Below the pieces are notes generated by a model. The model was not told where the DNA came from. It was given only the letters and a program-made list of their open reading frames with translations, and made no database searches. From positions 1-5,433 of the forward strand of contig JAIXZF010000434.1 of assembly GCA_027489835.1 (NCBI GenBank): a stretch of 5,433 nt of DNA, in the 5' to 3' direction. Position 1 is the stretch's first letter; each line of letters begins with the position of its first letter. This DNA comes from Hyphomicrobiales bacterium. Lineage in GTDB: Bacteria > Pseudomonadota > Alphaproteobacteria > Rhizobiales > Beijerinckiaceae. Position numbers and translations under genes: made by a program. Positions 1 through 5,393 of the stretch are shown in pieces.

Positions 1-686
1 CGCAGCGTGGCCACGTCCTCGCGGCCATAGGCCATCTGCACGTCGCCGAGCAGCTTCTCGAATGCGGCGAAGTCGTCGCCCGTGAGTTGCAGAGGCTGGA
101 CAGCCGGCTGGGCCGGCGCAGCAGCGCCGCCGCCCATCAGGCCGCCGAGCATCTGGCGCTGCATCGGCTGCTGGGCAGCGGCCGGGTTGACGGCGCGCGA
201 CAGGTCGGGCTGCGCGGTGGCGACGGCCTCGCGGCGGCCGCGGATCATCCGCACCACCAGGAAGACGATGCCCGCGATCAGCGCGATCTGCAGCATGAAG
301 CCGAGGAAGCCGGCCAGGGAGGCAAGGCCCGAGAAGAAGCCCGCGCCAGAGAGCAAGCCGAACAGGCCGGCGCCGAGCAGGCCCGCGCCGAGGCCCATCA
401 TCAGGCTGCGCGCCATCGAAGGCTTGGCGGCCTGGGCAGCGGCAGCGGCGGCCGCTCCAGCGGGGGCTGCGGCGGGAGCGGCAGGCGCGCCCTGGGTGAC
501 CGAGCGCTGCATCGGCTGAGCCGTGCCCGGCGCGGTCGCGGTCGAGGGCGGCGCGACATTGGTCTGCGAGCCGCGGCTGCCCGAGCTCTTGCCGCCGCCG
601 GGGCGGGCATCGGCTGCGGTGACGCCGAGGGCAAGCCCGCCCGCCAGCATCGTCATCAAGGCAAGACGATTTAACGTCTTCAACAT
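1..686 (-). CDS. Tim44-like domain protein, N-terminal part (cut by left edge)
   Basis: I translated this frame by hand; it is open from the ATG at 686 to the left edge (228 full codons, no stop). Residues 1-27 look like a signal peptide: K3 and R7, a hydrophobic core at 8-23, and a likely signal peptidase site after A27 in ADA|RP. A Gly/Ser/Arg stretch and an Ala/Pro-rich low-complexity linker follow (about 30-90). Hydrophobic segments lie at about 94-118 and 120-145, ending in a positive RMIRGRR. From about residue 199 the text reads LTGDDFAAFEKLLGDVQMAYG, typical of the start of the Tim44-like domain; the rest is outside the window. A Shine-Dalgarno GGAGG (694-698 on this strand) lies 7 nt before the ATG and fixes the start. 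Related alphaproteobacterial proteins are membrane-associated and of unknown function; a direct role like mitochondrial Tim44 in protein import should not be assumed. Diverges from prmA. Confidence 0.88.
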   Translation of the reverse strand, partial: MLKTLNRLALMTMLAGGLALGVTAADARPGGGKSSGSRGSQTNVAPPSTATAPGTAQPMQRSVTQGAPAAPAAAPAGAAAAAAAQAAKPSMARSLMMGLGAGLLGAGLFGLLSGAGFFSGLASLAGFLGFMLQIALIAGIVFLVVRMIRGRREAVATAQPDLSRAVNPAAAQQPMQRQMLGGLMGGGAAAPAQPAVQPLQLTGDDFAAFEKLLGDVQMAYGREDVATL

Positions 687-693
687 GGTAATT

Positions 694-698
694 CCTCC
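694..698 (-). promoter_or_regulatory. Shine-Dalgarno of the Tim44-like gene
   Basis: The minus strand reads GGAGG seven bases upstream of the ATG at 686. It is the strongest ribosome binding site in the window and decides this start. No equally good -35/-10 pair is visible upstream. Confidence 0.8.
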
Positions 699-770
699 GT
701 CGGCTCAAGGCCTTGCAGCATAGGTAGCATGTCTTTCGGCTTTTTTAAGGGGGTGCCGCAGAATAAGGAT

Positions 771-785
771 GAACGCGTAGTGAAC
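771..785. promoter_or_regulatory. GAAC-N7-GAAC direct repeat, candidate LexA (SOS) box
   Basis: The sequence is GAAC, then seven bases (GCGTAGT), then GAAC, as part of two TGAACGCG copies exactly 11 bp apart (770-777 and 781-788). Alphaproteobacterial LexA is known to bind a direct repeat GTTC-N7-GTTC, which reads GAAC-N7-GAAC on the other strand, so both half-sites and the spacing match. It lies 64 bp before prmA and 84 bp before the Tim44-like gene. Neither gene is a familiar SOS member. An exact 8-base match in one intergenic region could be chance, so the assignment is tentative. Confidence 0.35.
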
Positions 786-849
786 GCGGCTCTGGCCGGC
801 CATTCGCACGGCCCTCGCGCGCGGGTCCGCGCCATGCTAGAGCGCCGCC

Positions 850-1782
850 ATGCGCGAAGGTCTCCTGCCCCACACGGTCACCACCGTCCTCAAGCTCTCG
901 ACGACGCCCGGCCGCGCCAAGGCCATCACCGAACTGCTCGGCGAGGTGCTGGACCCGACCGAAACGGCCGTCTCGGCCTTCGAGATCGACGACGAGGCCG
1001 AGAACTCACCCTGGTTCGTGGAGGTGTTCTTCGCCGATCCGCCGGATGAGGACGGCATTCGCGAGCTGATCGCGCCCATCGTCGGGGCCGACATCGAGGG
1101 CGCCGTGTTCACGGCGGTCGAATCGCGCGATTGGGTCAAGGCCAGCCTCGACGGGCTCAAGCCGGTGCGGGCGGGCCGCTTCCTCGTCCATGGCTCGCAT
1201 GATCGCGAGGCGGTGCGGATCAATGATGTCGCCATCGAGATCGAGGCGGGGCTGGCCTTCGGCACGGGTCATCATGGGACCACCGCCGGCTGCCTGCTCG
1301 CCATCGACACGGAACTCAAGCGCGGGCGGCCACGTCACGTGCTCGACATCGGCACCGGAACGGGCGTGCTGGCGCTGGCCGTCGGCAAAAGGCTGAAACA
1401 GCGCGTGGTGGCGGGCGACATCGACGCCGTGGCGGTGGAGGTCACGCGCGACAATGCCGTGCTGAACCGGGCCGCGCCCTGGCTCGATCTTTATGTCGCA
1501 CCGGGCGTGCGCCATCCGCGTGCCGGGCGACCGCGGCATTTCGATCTGGTGATCGCCAACATTCTGCAGCGACCACTGATGCGCCTGTCGCGCGATGTGG
1601 CGCGCGTGCTGAAGCCGGATGGCGTGCTGGTGCTGTCTGGATTGCTGATCCGCGACGTGCCGGGAGTTCTCGCGGCCTACCGCATGCAGGGCTGGACGCT
1701 CAGCCGGCGCAGCGCCCGCGAGGGCTGGGCCACGCTCGTGCTGAAGCGGCGCGGCGCGGCGCCGAAGCCGCGCCGGACCTGA
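850..1782 (+). CDS. prmA: Ribosomal protein L11 methyltransferase PrmA
   Basis: A cytoplasmic SAM-dependent enzyme that in the known family trimethylates ribosomal protein L11. The 310-residue length is close to the family norm (about 290-300). The N-terminal substrate-recognition half is followed by the PrmA signature GLAFGTGHHGTT (residues 134-145), then motif I DIGTGTGVLALA (from D166), the acidic GDID segment (D190, D192) expected to contact SAM ribose, and the motif IV-like VIANILQRPL (N237). The last ten or so residues are basic and Pro-rich. The start at 850 is forced, since an in-frame TAG lies at 838-840. The Shine-Dalgarno is weak (AGAG at 839-842). The HH in the signature replaces the TH of the E. 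coli enzyme, as I recall for other alphaproteobacteria. It diverges from the Tim44-like gene and converges with a small minus-strand gene 6 bp away. Confidence 0.95.
   Translation: MREGLLPHTVTTVLKLSTTPGRAKAITELLGEVLDPTETAVSAFEIDDEAENSPWFVEVFFADPPDEDGIRELIAPIVGADIEGAVFTAVESRDWVKASLDGLKPVRAGRFLVHGSHDREAVRINDVAIEIEAGLAFGTGHHGTTAGCLLAIDTELKRGRPRHVLDIGTGTGVLALAVGKRLKQRVVAGDIDAVAVEVTRDNAVLNRAAPWLDLYVAPGVRHPRAGRPRHFDLVIANILQRPLMRLSRDVARVLKPDGVLVLSGLLIRDVPGVLAAYRMQGWTLSRRSAREGWATLVLKRRGAAPKPRRT
1747..1775. repeat. GC-rich inverted repeat at the 3' end of prmA
   Basis: Perfect 9-bp arms CGGCGCGGC (1747-1755) and GCCGCGCCG (1767-1775) enclose an 11-nt loop. The repeat lies inside the last codons of prmA, encoding the basic tail, just before a convergent gene junction. 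There is no T-run on either side, so it is not a standard intrinsic terminator. It may be only a consequence of GC-rich codons, or may slow polymerase or protect the 3' end. Confidence 0.4.
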
Positions 1783-1788
1783 GCGGGT

Positions 1789-1929
1789 TCAGAAGCCCAG
1801 AGGGCCGTACTGCTTTTCCAGCTCTTCGCGCGTCTGACGCATGTCCTGCACGACGGCATCGATGAAGCGCCAGCTTTCGACGATGGCGTCGCGGGCGTCG
1901 GTTCCGGTCTTGATGAGAATGGCGAGCAT
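1789..1929 (-). CDS. Small hypothetical protein, 46 residues
   Basis: I do not recognise this protein. Read on the minus strand from ATG at 1929 to TGA at 1789-1791, it begins MLAILIKTGTDARDAIVESW and ends EELEKQYGPLGF. It is predicted soluble, mostly helical and charged: a short hydrophobic N-terminus (LAILI), then an amphipathic helix of about residues 12-40 with alternating acidic and basic residues. There is no signal peptide, cysteine motif or membrane segment. Coding is supported by AGGAT (1938-1942 on this strand) 8 nt before the ATG, by C/G-rich third positions, and by its place 23 nt after the 74-codon gene in the same direction. Its stop is 6 bp from the prmA stop. Too short for homology by eye; confidence rests on gene architecture. 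Confidence 0.6.
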   Translation of the reverse strand: MLAILIKTGTDARDAIVESWRFIDAVVQDMRQTREELEKQYGPLGF

Positions 1930-1952
1930 GTTGGGTGATCCTGAAATGTGTT

Positions 1953-2177
1953 TCAGCGGTTGAAGGGAAGATCGGCGCGGTCGACCGGCGCTTGCAGCGG
2001 CATGCCGCTCAGCGGATCGAGCGGTGCGTCGAGAAGGAAAGCGCGCGCCCTGAGTTCGCGGTTCGCCGCCCTGAGGCGGCTTTCGACCATGGCCGCGATG
2101 ATGCGGCTGAATAGGGTCGGGCGGGCGACGGTTTCAGCGGGCGCCGAAAACGTCGTGAAGATTGCGGCTTGAGCCAT
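1953..2177 (-). CDS. Small hypothetical protein, 74 residues
   Basis: I do not recognise this with certainty. A Ser/Thr/Ala-rich N-terminus (residues 1-18) leads into RPTLFSRIIAAMVESRLRAA (19-38), an Arg-rich amphipathic helix continuing to about residue 50, then a Pro-rich tail ending DLPFNR. The Arg-rich helix recalls short DUF1127-like proteins of Rhizobiales, but I cannot claim membership. An upstream ATG at 2186 is in frame, but the only Shine-Dalgarno-like run (AAAAGG, 2187-2192) abuts it with no spacing. The same run is 9 nt from the ATG at 2177, so I prefer 2177 (74 residues rather than 77). It is first in a two-gene unit with the 46-codon gene. A plus-strand open frame over the same bases (1948-2172) is judged a shadow because it has no ribosome binding site and sits antisense to this unit. 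Confidence 0.62.
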   Translation of the reverse strand: MAQAAIFTTFSAPAETVARPTLFSRIIAAMVESRLRAANRELRARAFLLDAPLDPLSGMPLQAPVDRADLPFNR

Positions 2178-2237
2178 GAGAGACATCCTTTTGCTGGCTA
2201 TCGCGAAAGGCCATCAGCTCGGTCGTTTCCTGTTGTT

Positions 2238-2249
2238 CTTGAGCTTAAG
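2238..2249. repeat. Near-palindrome CTTGAGCTTAAG in intergenic region
   Basis: Twelve bases with five of six symmetric pairs complementary. It lies about 60 bp upstream of the 74-codon minus-strand gene, where an operator or promoter element could sit. The flanking 7-bp arms CCTGTTG (2229-2235) and CAACAGG (2271-2277) also form an inverted pair. No known regulator consensus is recognised. Confidence 0.3.
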
Positions 2250-2280
2250 GTGGCCTCGAATGGTGCGATGCAACAGGGGT

Positions 2281-2296
2281 TCTCGCACATGCGAGA
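2281..2296. promoter_or_regulatory. Palindrome TCTCGCA-CA-TGCGAGA, candidate operator
   Basis: Seven perfectly complementary bases on each side of a 2-bp centre, in the non-coding region between the small minus-strand genes and the aminopeptidase gene. It is 104 bp before the 74-codon gene start and 166 bp before the aminopeptidase start. There is no T-run after it in either direction, and as an RNA hairpin its loop would be very short, so a DNA-binding dimer site is more likely than a terminator. I cannot name the regulator. Confidence 0.45.
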
Positions 2297-2461
2297 TATG
2301 CGTCTGAAGCGGGCTACATTAGATGTTGATTAACATTCATGCGTTTTGCGCAGGATAACGGCATTCAGCGCCTAGCTGGACGGCAGCCGCGACCGCGCCT
2401 AGTTTCCGGTTCGGGAGCAACAGCCTCCCATCCTCGCCCTCCCGGAAGATCCGCTGCCGCC

Positions 2462-4306
2462 ATGTCCGCTTCGATGCCCAATGCCCGCCCGCGCGCGGTC
2501 TTCCAGTCCTTCGATGAGCCGTCCGATCCCGCCACCGTCGCGCCCCGCATCGCCGCGCTGCGCGCGGAACTGGCGGCGAGGGGGCTCGCCGGCTTCGTCA
2601 TCCCGCGCTCGGACCAGCATCAGGGCGAATATGTACCCCCTTGCGATGAGCGGCTGGCCTGGGCCACTGGCTTCACCGGCTCGGCCGGCGCAGCCGTGGT
2701 GCTGGCCGACAAGGCGGCGCTGATCGTCGACGGGCGCTACACGCTGCAATCGGCAGCGCAGACCGACACCAGCGTGGTCACGCCGGTGCAGATGGCGGAG
2801 CAGAGCCTCGAGGCCTGGATCGAGGCCAACCTGCCGGCCGGCGGCGTCCTTGGCCACGACCCCTGGGTCCACACGCCCGAGCAGGCGGCGAAGCTTGAAG
2901 CTGCGGCGCGGCGCGCGGGCGGACGGCTCGAGGCGGTCAGGCCCAACCCGATCGACGGGCTCTGGCAAGGCCGGCCCAAGCCTCCTCGGGCGCCGGTGAC
3001 GCTGCATGCCGAGGCGCTGGCCGGCGAGGGTGCGGCCACCAAGATCGCACGCGTGCGCGCAGCGCTCGCCAAGGCCAAGCTCGACGCGCTCGTCATTTCC
3101 GATCCGCATAATCTGTGCTGGCTTCTCAACATCAGGGGCGGGGACGTGCCGCACACGCCGCTGGCGCTGGGCTATGGCGTGCTGCTGGCGGACGGCCCGG
3201 TGCGGTTGGTGATCGACCCGGCCAAGCTGAGCGCCGCGGTGCGGGAGGCTCTCGCCCCGGTGGCGGAGCCTGCGGACATCGCGGATTTCGCCAGCCTGCT
3301 GGCCAGCCTCGCGCCTGGCCGCAGCTTCAGGCTCGAGGCGGGCTCGGCGGCCTGCGCCATCCGCGACATCATCATCGAGGCCGGCGGCACGGCCGAGATG
3401 GGTTCCGATCCGATCGCGCTGATGAAGGCGGCCAAGAACGCCTCCGAGCTCGATGGCTCTCGCGCGGCGCATCGGCGCGACGGCGCGGCGATGGCGCGCT
3501 TCCTGTCGTGGTTTGCCGACAAGGCTCCCGCTGGCGGGTTGACCGAGATCGACGCCGTGGAGGAGCTGGAGCGCTTCCGGCGCGAGACGAACGCGCTGCG
3601 CGAAATCTCCTTCAGCAGCATCTCGGGCGCCGGTCCCAATGCTGCCCTGCCGCATTACCGCGTGAGCCGGGCGTCCAACAGACCGATCGAGCCTGGCATC
3701 TTCCTGATCGATTCAGGGGGACAGTACGAGGACGGCACCACAGACATCACCCGCACCCTCGCCGTGCGCGAGGTCAGCGAGGAGATGCGCCGGCATTACA
3801 CGCTCGTGCTCAAGGGGCATGTGGCGATCTCGCGCGCCGTGTTTCCGAAAGGCACGTCGGGCGCGCAGATCGACGCGCTCGCCCGGCTGCCGCTCTGGGA
3901 AGCCGGGCTCGACTTCGACCATGGCACGGGCCACGGCGTCGGCAGCTACCTGTCGGTGCATGAGGGGCCGCAGCGCATCTCGAAGGTCGGCCACACGCCG
4001 CTGGAGCTGGGCATGATCCTCTCCAACGAGCCGGGCTATTACCGCGAGGGCCATTACGGCATCCGCATCGAGAATCTGATCGTGGTCGAGCCGCGCGACG
4101 TGCCTGGCGCCGAGCGCGTCATGTATGGCTTCGAGACGATCACGCTCGCGCCCTATGAACGTGCGCTGATCGAGCCTTCGCTGCTGACCGAAGCCGAGCG
4201 CGCCTGGATCGACGCCTATCATGCGCGCGTGCTCGCCGAGATCGGCCCCGCGCTGACGGGCGAGGCCGAGCGAGCCTGGCTGAAGGCGGCCTGCGCGCCG
4301 CTGTGA
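2462..4306 (+). CDS. pepP: Xaa-Pro aminopeptidase (aminopeptidase P, peptidase family M24B)
   Basis: A metal-dependent, probably cytoplasmic exopeptidase that removes an N-terminal residue preceding proline. With the start at 2462 it has 614 residues, matching the long three-domain type (human XPNPEP1-like) rather than the roughly 440-residue E. coli PepP, so the symbol is by function. Domains: creatinase-like N1 (about 10-150), N2 (about 155-320), catalytic pita-bread M24 (about 325-545) and the C-terminal extension (about 550-614). Every expected metal ligand is present: D417 and D428 (IDSGG...TTDITRT), H491 (HGTGHGVG), E523 (SNEPGYY) and E537 (RIENL). H398 and H500 match the catalytic histidines. 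The frame stays open back to ATG 2339, but those 41 residues are low-complexity and not family-like. GGAAG lies about 13 nt before 2462, a weak site; ATG 2474 is an alternative. Apparently a single-gene unit. Confidence 0.93.
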   Translation: MSASMPNARPRAVFQSFDEPSDPATVAPRIAALRAELAARGLAGFVIPRSDQHQGEYVPPCDERLAWATGFTGSAGAAVVLADKAALIVDGRYTLQSAAQTDTSVVTPVQMAEQSLEAWIEANLPAGGVLGHDPWVHTPEQAAKLEAAARRAGGRLEAVRPNPIDGLWQGRPKPPRAPVTLHAEALAGEGAATKIARVRAALAKAKLDALVISDPHNLCWLLNIRGGDVPHTPLALGYGVLLADGPVRLVIDPAKLSAAVREALAPVAEPADIADFASLLASLAPGRSFRLEAGSAACAIRDIIIEAGGTAEMGSDPIALMKAAKNASELDGSRAAHRRDGAAMARFLSWFADKAPAGGLTEIDAVEELERFRRETNALREISFSSISGAGPNAALPHYRVSRASNRPIEPGIFLIDSGGQYEDGTTDITRTLAVREVSEEMRRHYTLVLKGHVAISRAVFPKGTSGAQIDALARLPLWEAGLDFDHGTGHGVGSYLSVHEGPQRISKVGHTPLELGMILSNEPGYYREGHYGIRIENLIVVEPRDVPGAERVMYGFETITLAPYERALIEPSLLTEAERAWIDAYHARVLAEIGPALTGEAERAWLKAACAPL

Positions 4307-4341
4307 GAGCCTGCAGCCGTCGTCACTGGCGGCGCGGAGGC

Positions 4342-4356
4342 TGTTATACTATATCA
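4342..4356 (+). promoter_or_regulatory. Zur-like operator overlapping the promoter of the CobW-family gene
   Basis: TGTTATACTATATCA matches the core I remember for proteobacterial Zur sites, TGTTATANTATAACA, at all but one of 14 specified positions. The dyad extends to 4337-4361: 10 of 12 symmetric pairs around C4349 are complementary. TATACT (4345-4350) inside it is a good -10 hexamer (5 of 6), with a poor -35 upstream (GTCACT, 4322-4327, 17-bp spacer). A zinc-loaded repressor bound here would block RNA polymerase. The next gene is a COG0523 GTPase, a family often controlled by Zur. The consensus is from memory and the outer flanks differ from it. Confidence 0.55.
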
Positions 4357-4373
4357 GCTTCACATCGGCCCCG

Positions 4374-4396
4374 GCCGCGCCCACATGATGGGCGGC
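4374..4396 (+). other. Possible stem-loop in the leader of the CobW-family gene
   Basis: GCC-(GC)-GCCCA pairs with TGGGC-GGC around a 5-nt loop (CATGA), giving 8 bp with a 2-nt bulge. It ends about 10 nt before the likely Shine-Dalgarno. It has no T-run, so it is not a terminator. An effect on translation is possible but unproven. Confidence 0.25.
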
Positions 4397-4415
4397 TCCT
4401 TCTGCAGGCGAACCC

Positions 4416-5393
4416 ATGTCAGAACAGATCGCGACGTCTTCCAAGATTCCCGTCACCGTGCTCACCGGCTACCTCGGCGCCGGCAAGACCACTTTGCTGA
4501 ATCGCATCCTCAGCGAGGATCACGGCAAGAAATACGCCGTCATCGTCAACGAGTTCGGCGAGATCGGCATCGACAACGACCTCGTCGTCGGCGCCGACGA
4601 GGAGGTGTTCGAGATGAACAACGGGTGCATCTGCTGCACCGTGCGCGGCGACCTCATCCGCATCATCGACGGGCTGATGAAGCGCAAGGGCAAGTTCGAC
4701 GCGATCATCGTCGAGACGACCGGCCTCGCCGACCCCGCCCCCGTGGCGCAGACCTTCTTCATGGACCAGGATGTCGGCGAGCGGGCCCGGCTCGATGCGG
4801 TCGTGACGGTGGCCGACGCCAAATGGCTGCGCGACCGGCTCAAGGACGCCCCCGAGGCCAAGAACCAGATCGCCTTCGCCGACGTGATCGTGCTCAACAA
4901 GACCGACCTCGTGGGCCCCGAGGAATTGGCCGAGGTCGAGCGCACGATCCGCACACTGAACCCAGGCGCCACGCTGCACAGGACGACGCGCTGCGCCCTG
5001 CCCATCGCCGACGTGATGGACCGCAACGCCTTCGACCTCGACCGCATCCTCGAGATCGCGCCCGATTTCCTTGAAGACACTCACCATCACCACGCCGAGG
5101 ACGTGCGCTCCATGTCCTTCGAGATCAGGGGCGACGTCGATCCCGAGAAGTTCATGCCCTGGGTGCAGGACCTGACCCAGAGGCTCGGCGGCGACCTCCT
5201 GCGCTGCAAGGGCATCCTCGCCTTCAAGAACGAGCCCAGGCGCTTCGTCTTCCAGGGCGTGCACATGCTGCTGGACGGCGACCTGCAGCGCGATTGGCGC
5301 GCGGACGAGGCGCGGGTCAGCCGCGCCGTCTTCATCGGCCGCAACCTCGACCGCGAGGCGATCCGCAAGGGTTTCTTCGCCACCGCCGCCTGA
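4416..5393 (+). CDS. CobW/COG0523-family GTPase, probable zinc metallochaperone
   Basis: A cytoplasmic G3E P-loop GTPase, 325 residues, the usual size. Walker A is GYLGAGKT (18-25). The metal-binding CxCC hallmark is C71-I-C73-C74 in a NNGCICC context. ETTGLADP (100-107) is the switch/Walker B region and NKTD (161-164) the guanine-specificity motif. Four histidines (223-226) sit in the linker before the CobW C-terminal domain (about 232-322). Family members deliver metal to target proteins. CobW proper belongs to cobalamin synthesis and others serve nitrile hydratase, but no such genes are adjacent; the Zur-like site in its promoter points to zinc, so a ZigA-type role in zinc limitation is my inference. 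The start at 4416 follows AGGCG at 4406-4410, 5 nt upstream; nearby ATGs at 4385 and 4388 are out of frame. Its stop overlaps the next start (TGATG), implying co-expression. Confidence 0.93.
   Translation: MSEQIATSSKIPVTVLTGYLGAGKTTLLNRILSEDHGKKYAVIVNEFGEIGIDNDLVVGADEEVFEMNNGCICCTVRGDLIRIIDGLMKRKGKFDAIIVETTGLADPAPVAQTFFMDQDVGERARLDAVVTVADAKWLRDRLKDAPEAKNQIAFADVIVLNKTDLVGPEELAEVERTIRTLNPGATLHRTTRCALPIADVMDRNAFDLDRILEIAPDFLEDTHHHHAEDVRSMSFEIRGDVDPEKFMPWVQDLTQRLGGDLLRCKGILAFKNEPRRFVFQGVHMLLDGDLQRDWRADEARVSRAVFIGRNLDREAIRKGFFATAA

Noticed and set aside
87..674. Plus-strand frames over 82-674 (up to 195 codons)
   Set aside because: Ala/Arg/Gly-rich shadows of the minus-strand Tim44-like gene, which has a signal peptide, strong Shine-Dalgarno and domain match.
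717..745. Sigma-70 promoter for the Tim44-like gene using TATGCT as -10
   Set aside because: The hexamer at the correct spacing upstream is A-rich and does not resemble TTGACA.
1948..2172. Plus-strand 74-codon frame opposite the small minus-strand gene
   Set aside because: No ribosome binding site before its ATG and an Arg/Ser-rich product; the minus-strand reading has a plausible site and a partner gene in the same direction. Some doubt remains because both are short.
2200..2232. EcfG-type general stress promoter for the small minus-strand genes (GGAAAC followed by CGCGAT)
   Set aside because: The -35 has an inserted A relative to GGAAC, the -10 is not CGTT and the spacing is off, so the match is not better than chance.
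2323..2336. ATGTT-GATT-AACAT dyad as an operator or CtrA site
   Set aside because: Arms of only 5 bp in an AT-rich patch, and only one TTAA half-site, so CtrA binding (two TTAA spaced by 7) is not supported.
2339..2461. 41-residue N-terminal extension of the aminopeptidase from ATG 2339
   Set aside because: No Shine-Dalgarno before 2339, low-complexity Pro/Arg/Gly sequence unlike the family N-terminus, and the 614-residue form from 2462 already matches the usual length.
2399..3655. Long minus-strand open frame (418 codons) opposite the aminopeptidase gene
   Set aside because: Its product is Arg/Gly/His-rich with no recognisable motif, while the plus strand shows full M24B domains and metal ligands over the same bases. 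Long antisense frames are expected in GC-rich genes.
4308..4342. Possible terminator after the aminopeptidase gene (AGCCT...AGGCT with inner GCCG...CGGC)
   Set aside because: The stem is interrupted by unpaired bases, has a 10-nt loop and no T-run follows; its distal arm runs into the Zur-like dyad, which explains part of the symmetry.
4419..5264. Minus-strand open frame of 281 codons opposite the GTPase gene
   Set aside because: It mirrors the conserved GTPase codons (His/Val/Asp-rich product) and lacks a ribosome binding site; the plus-strand motifs decide the strand.
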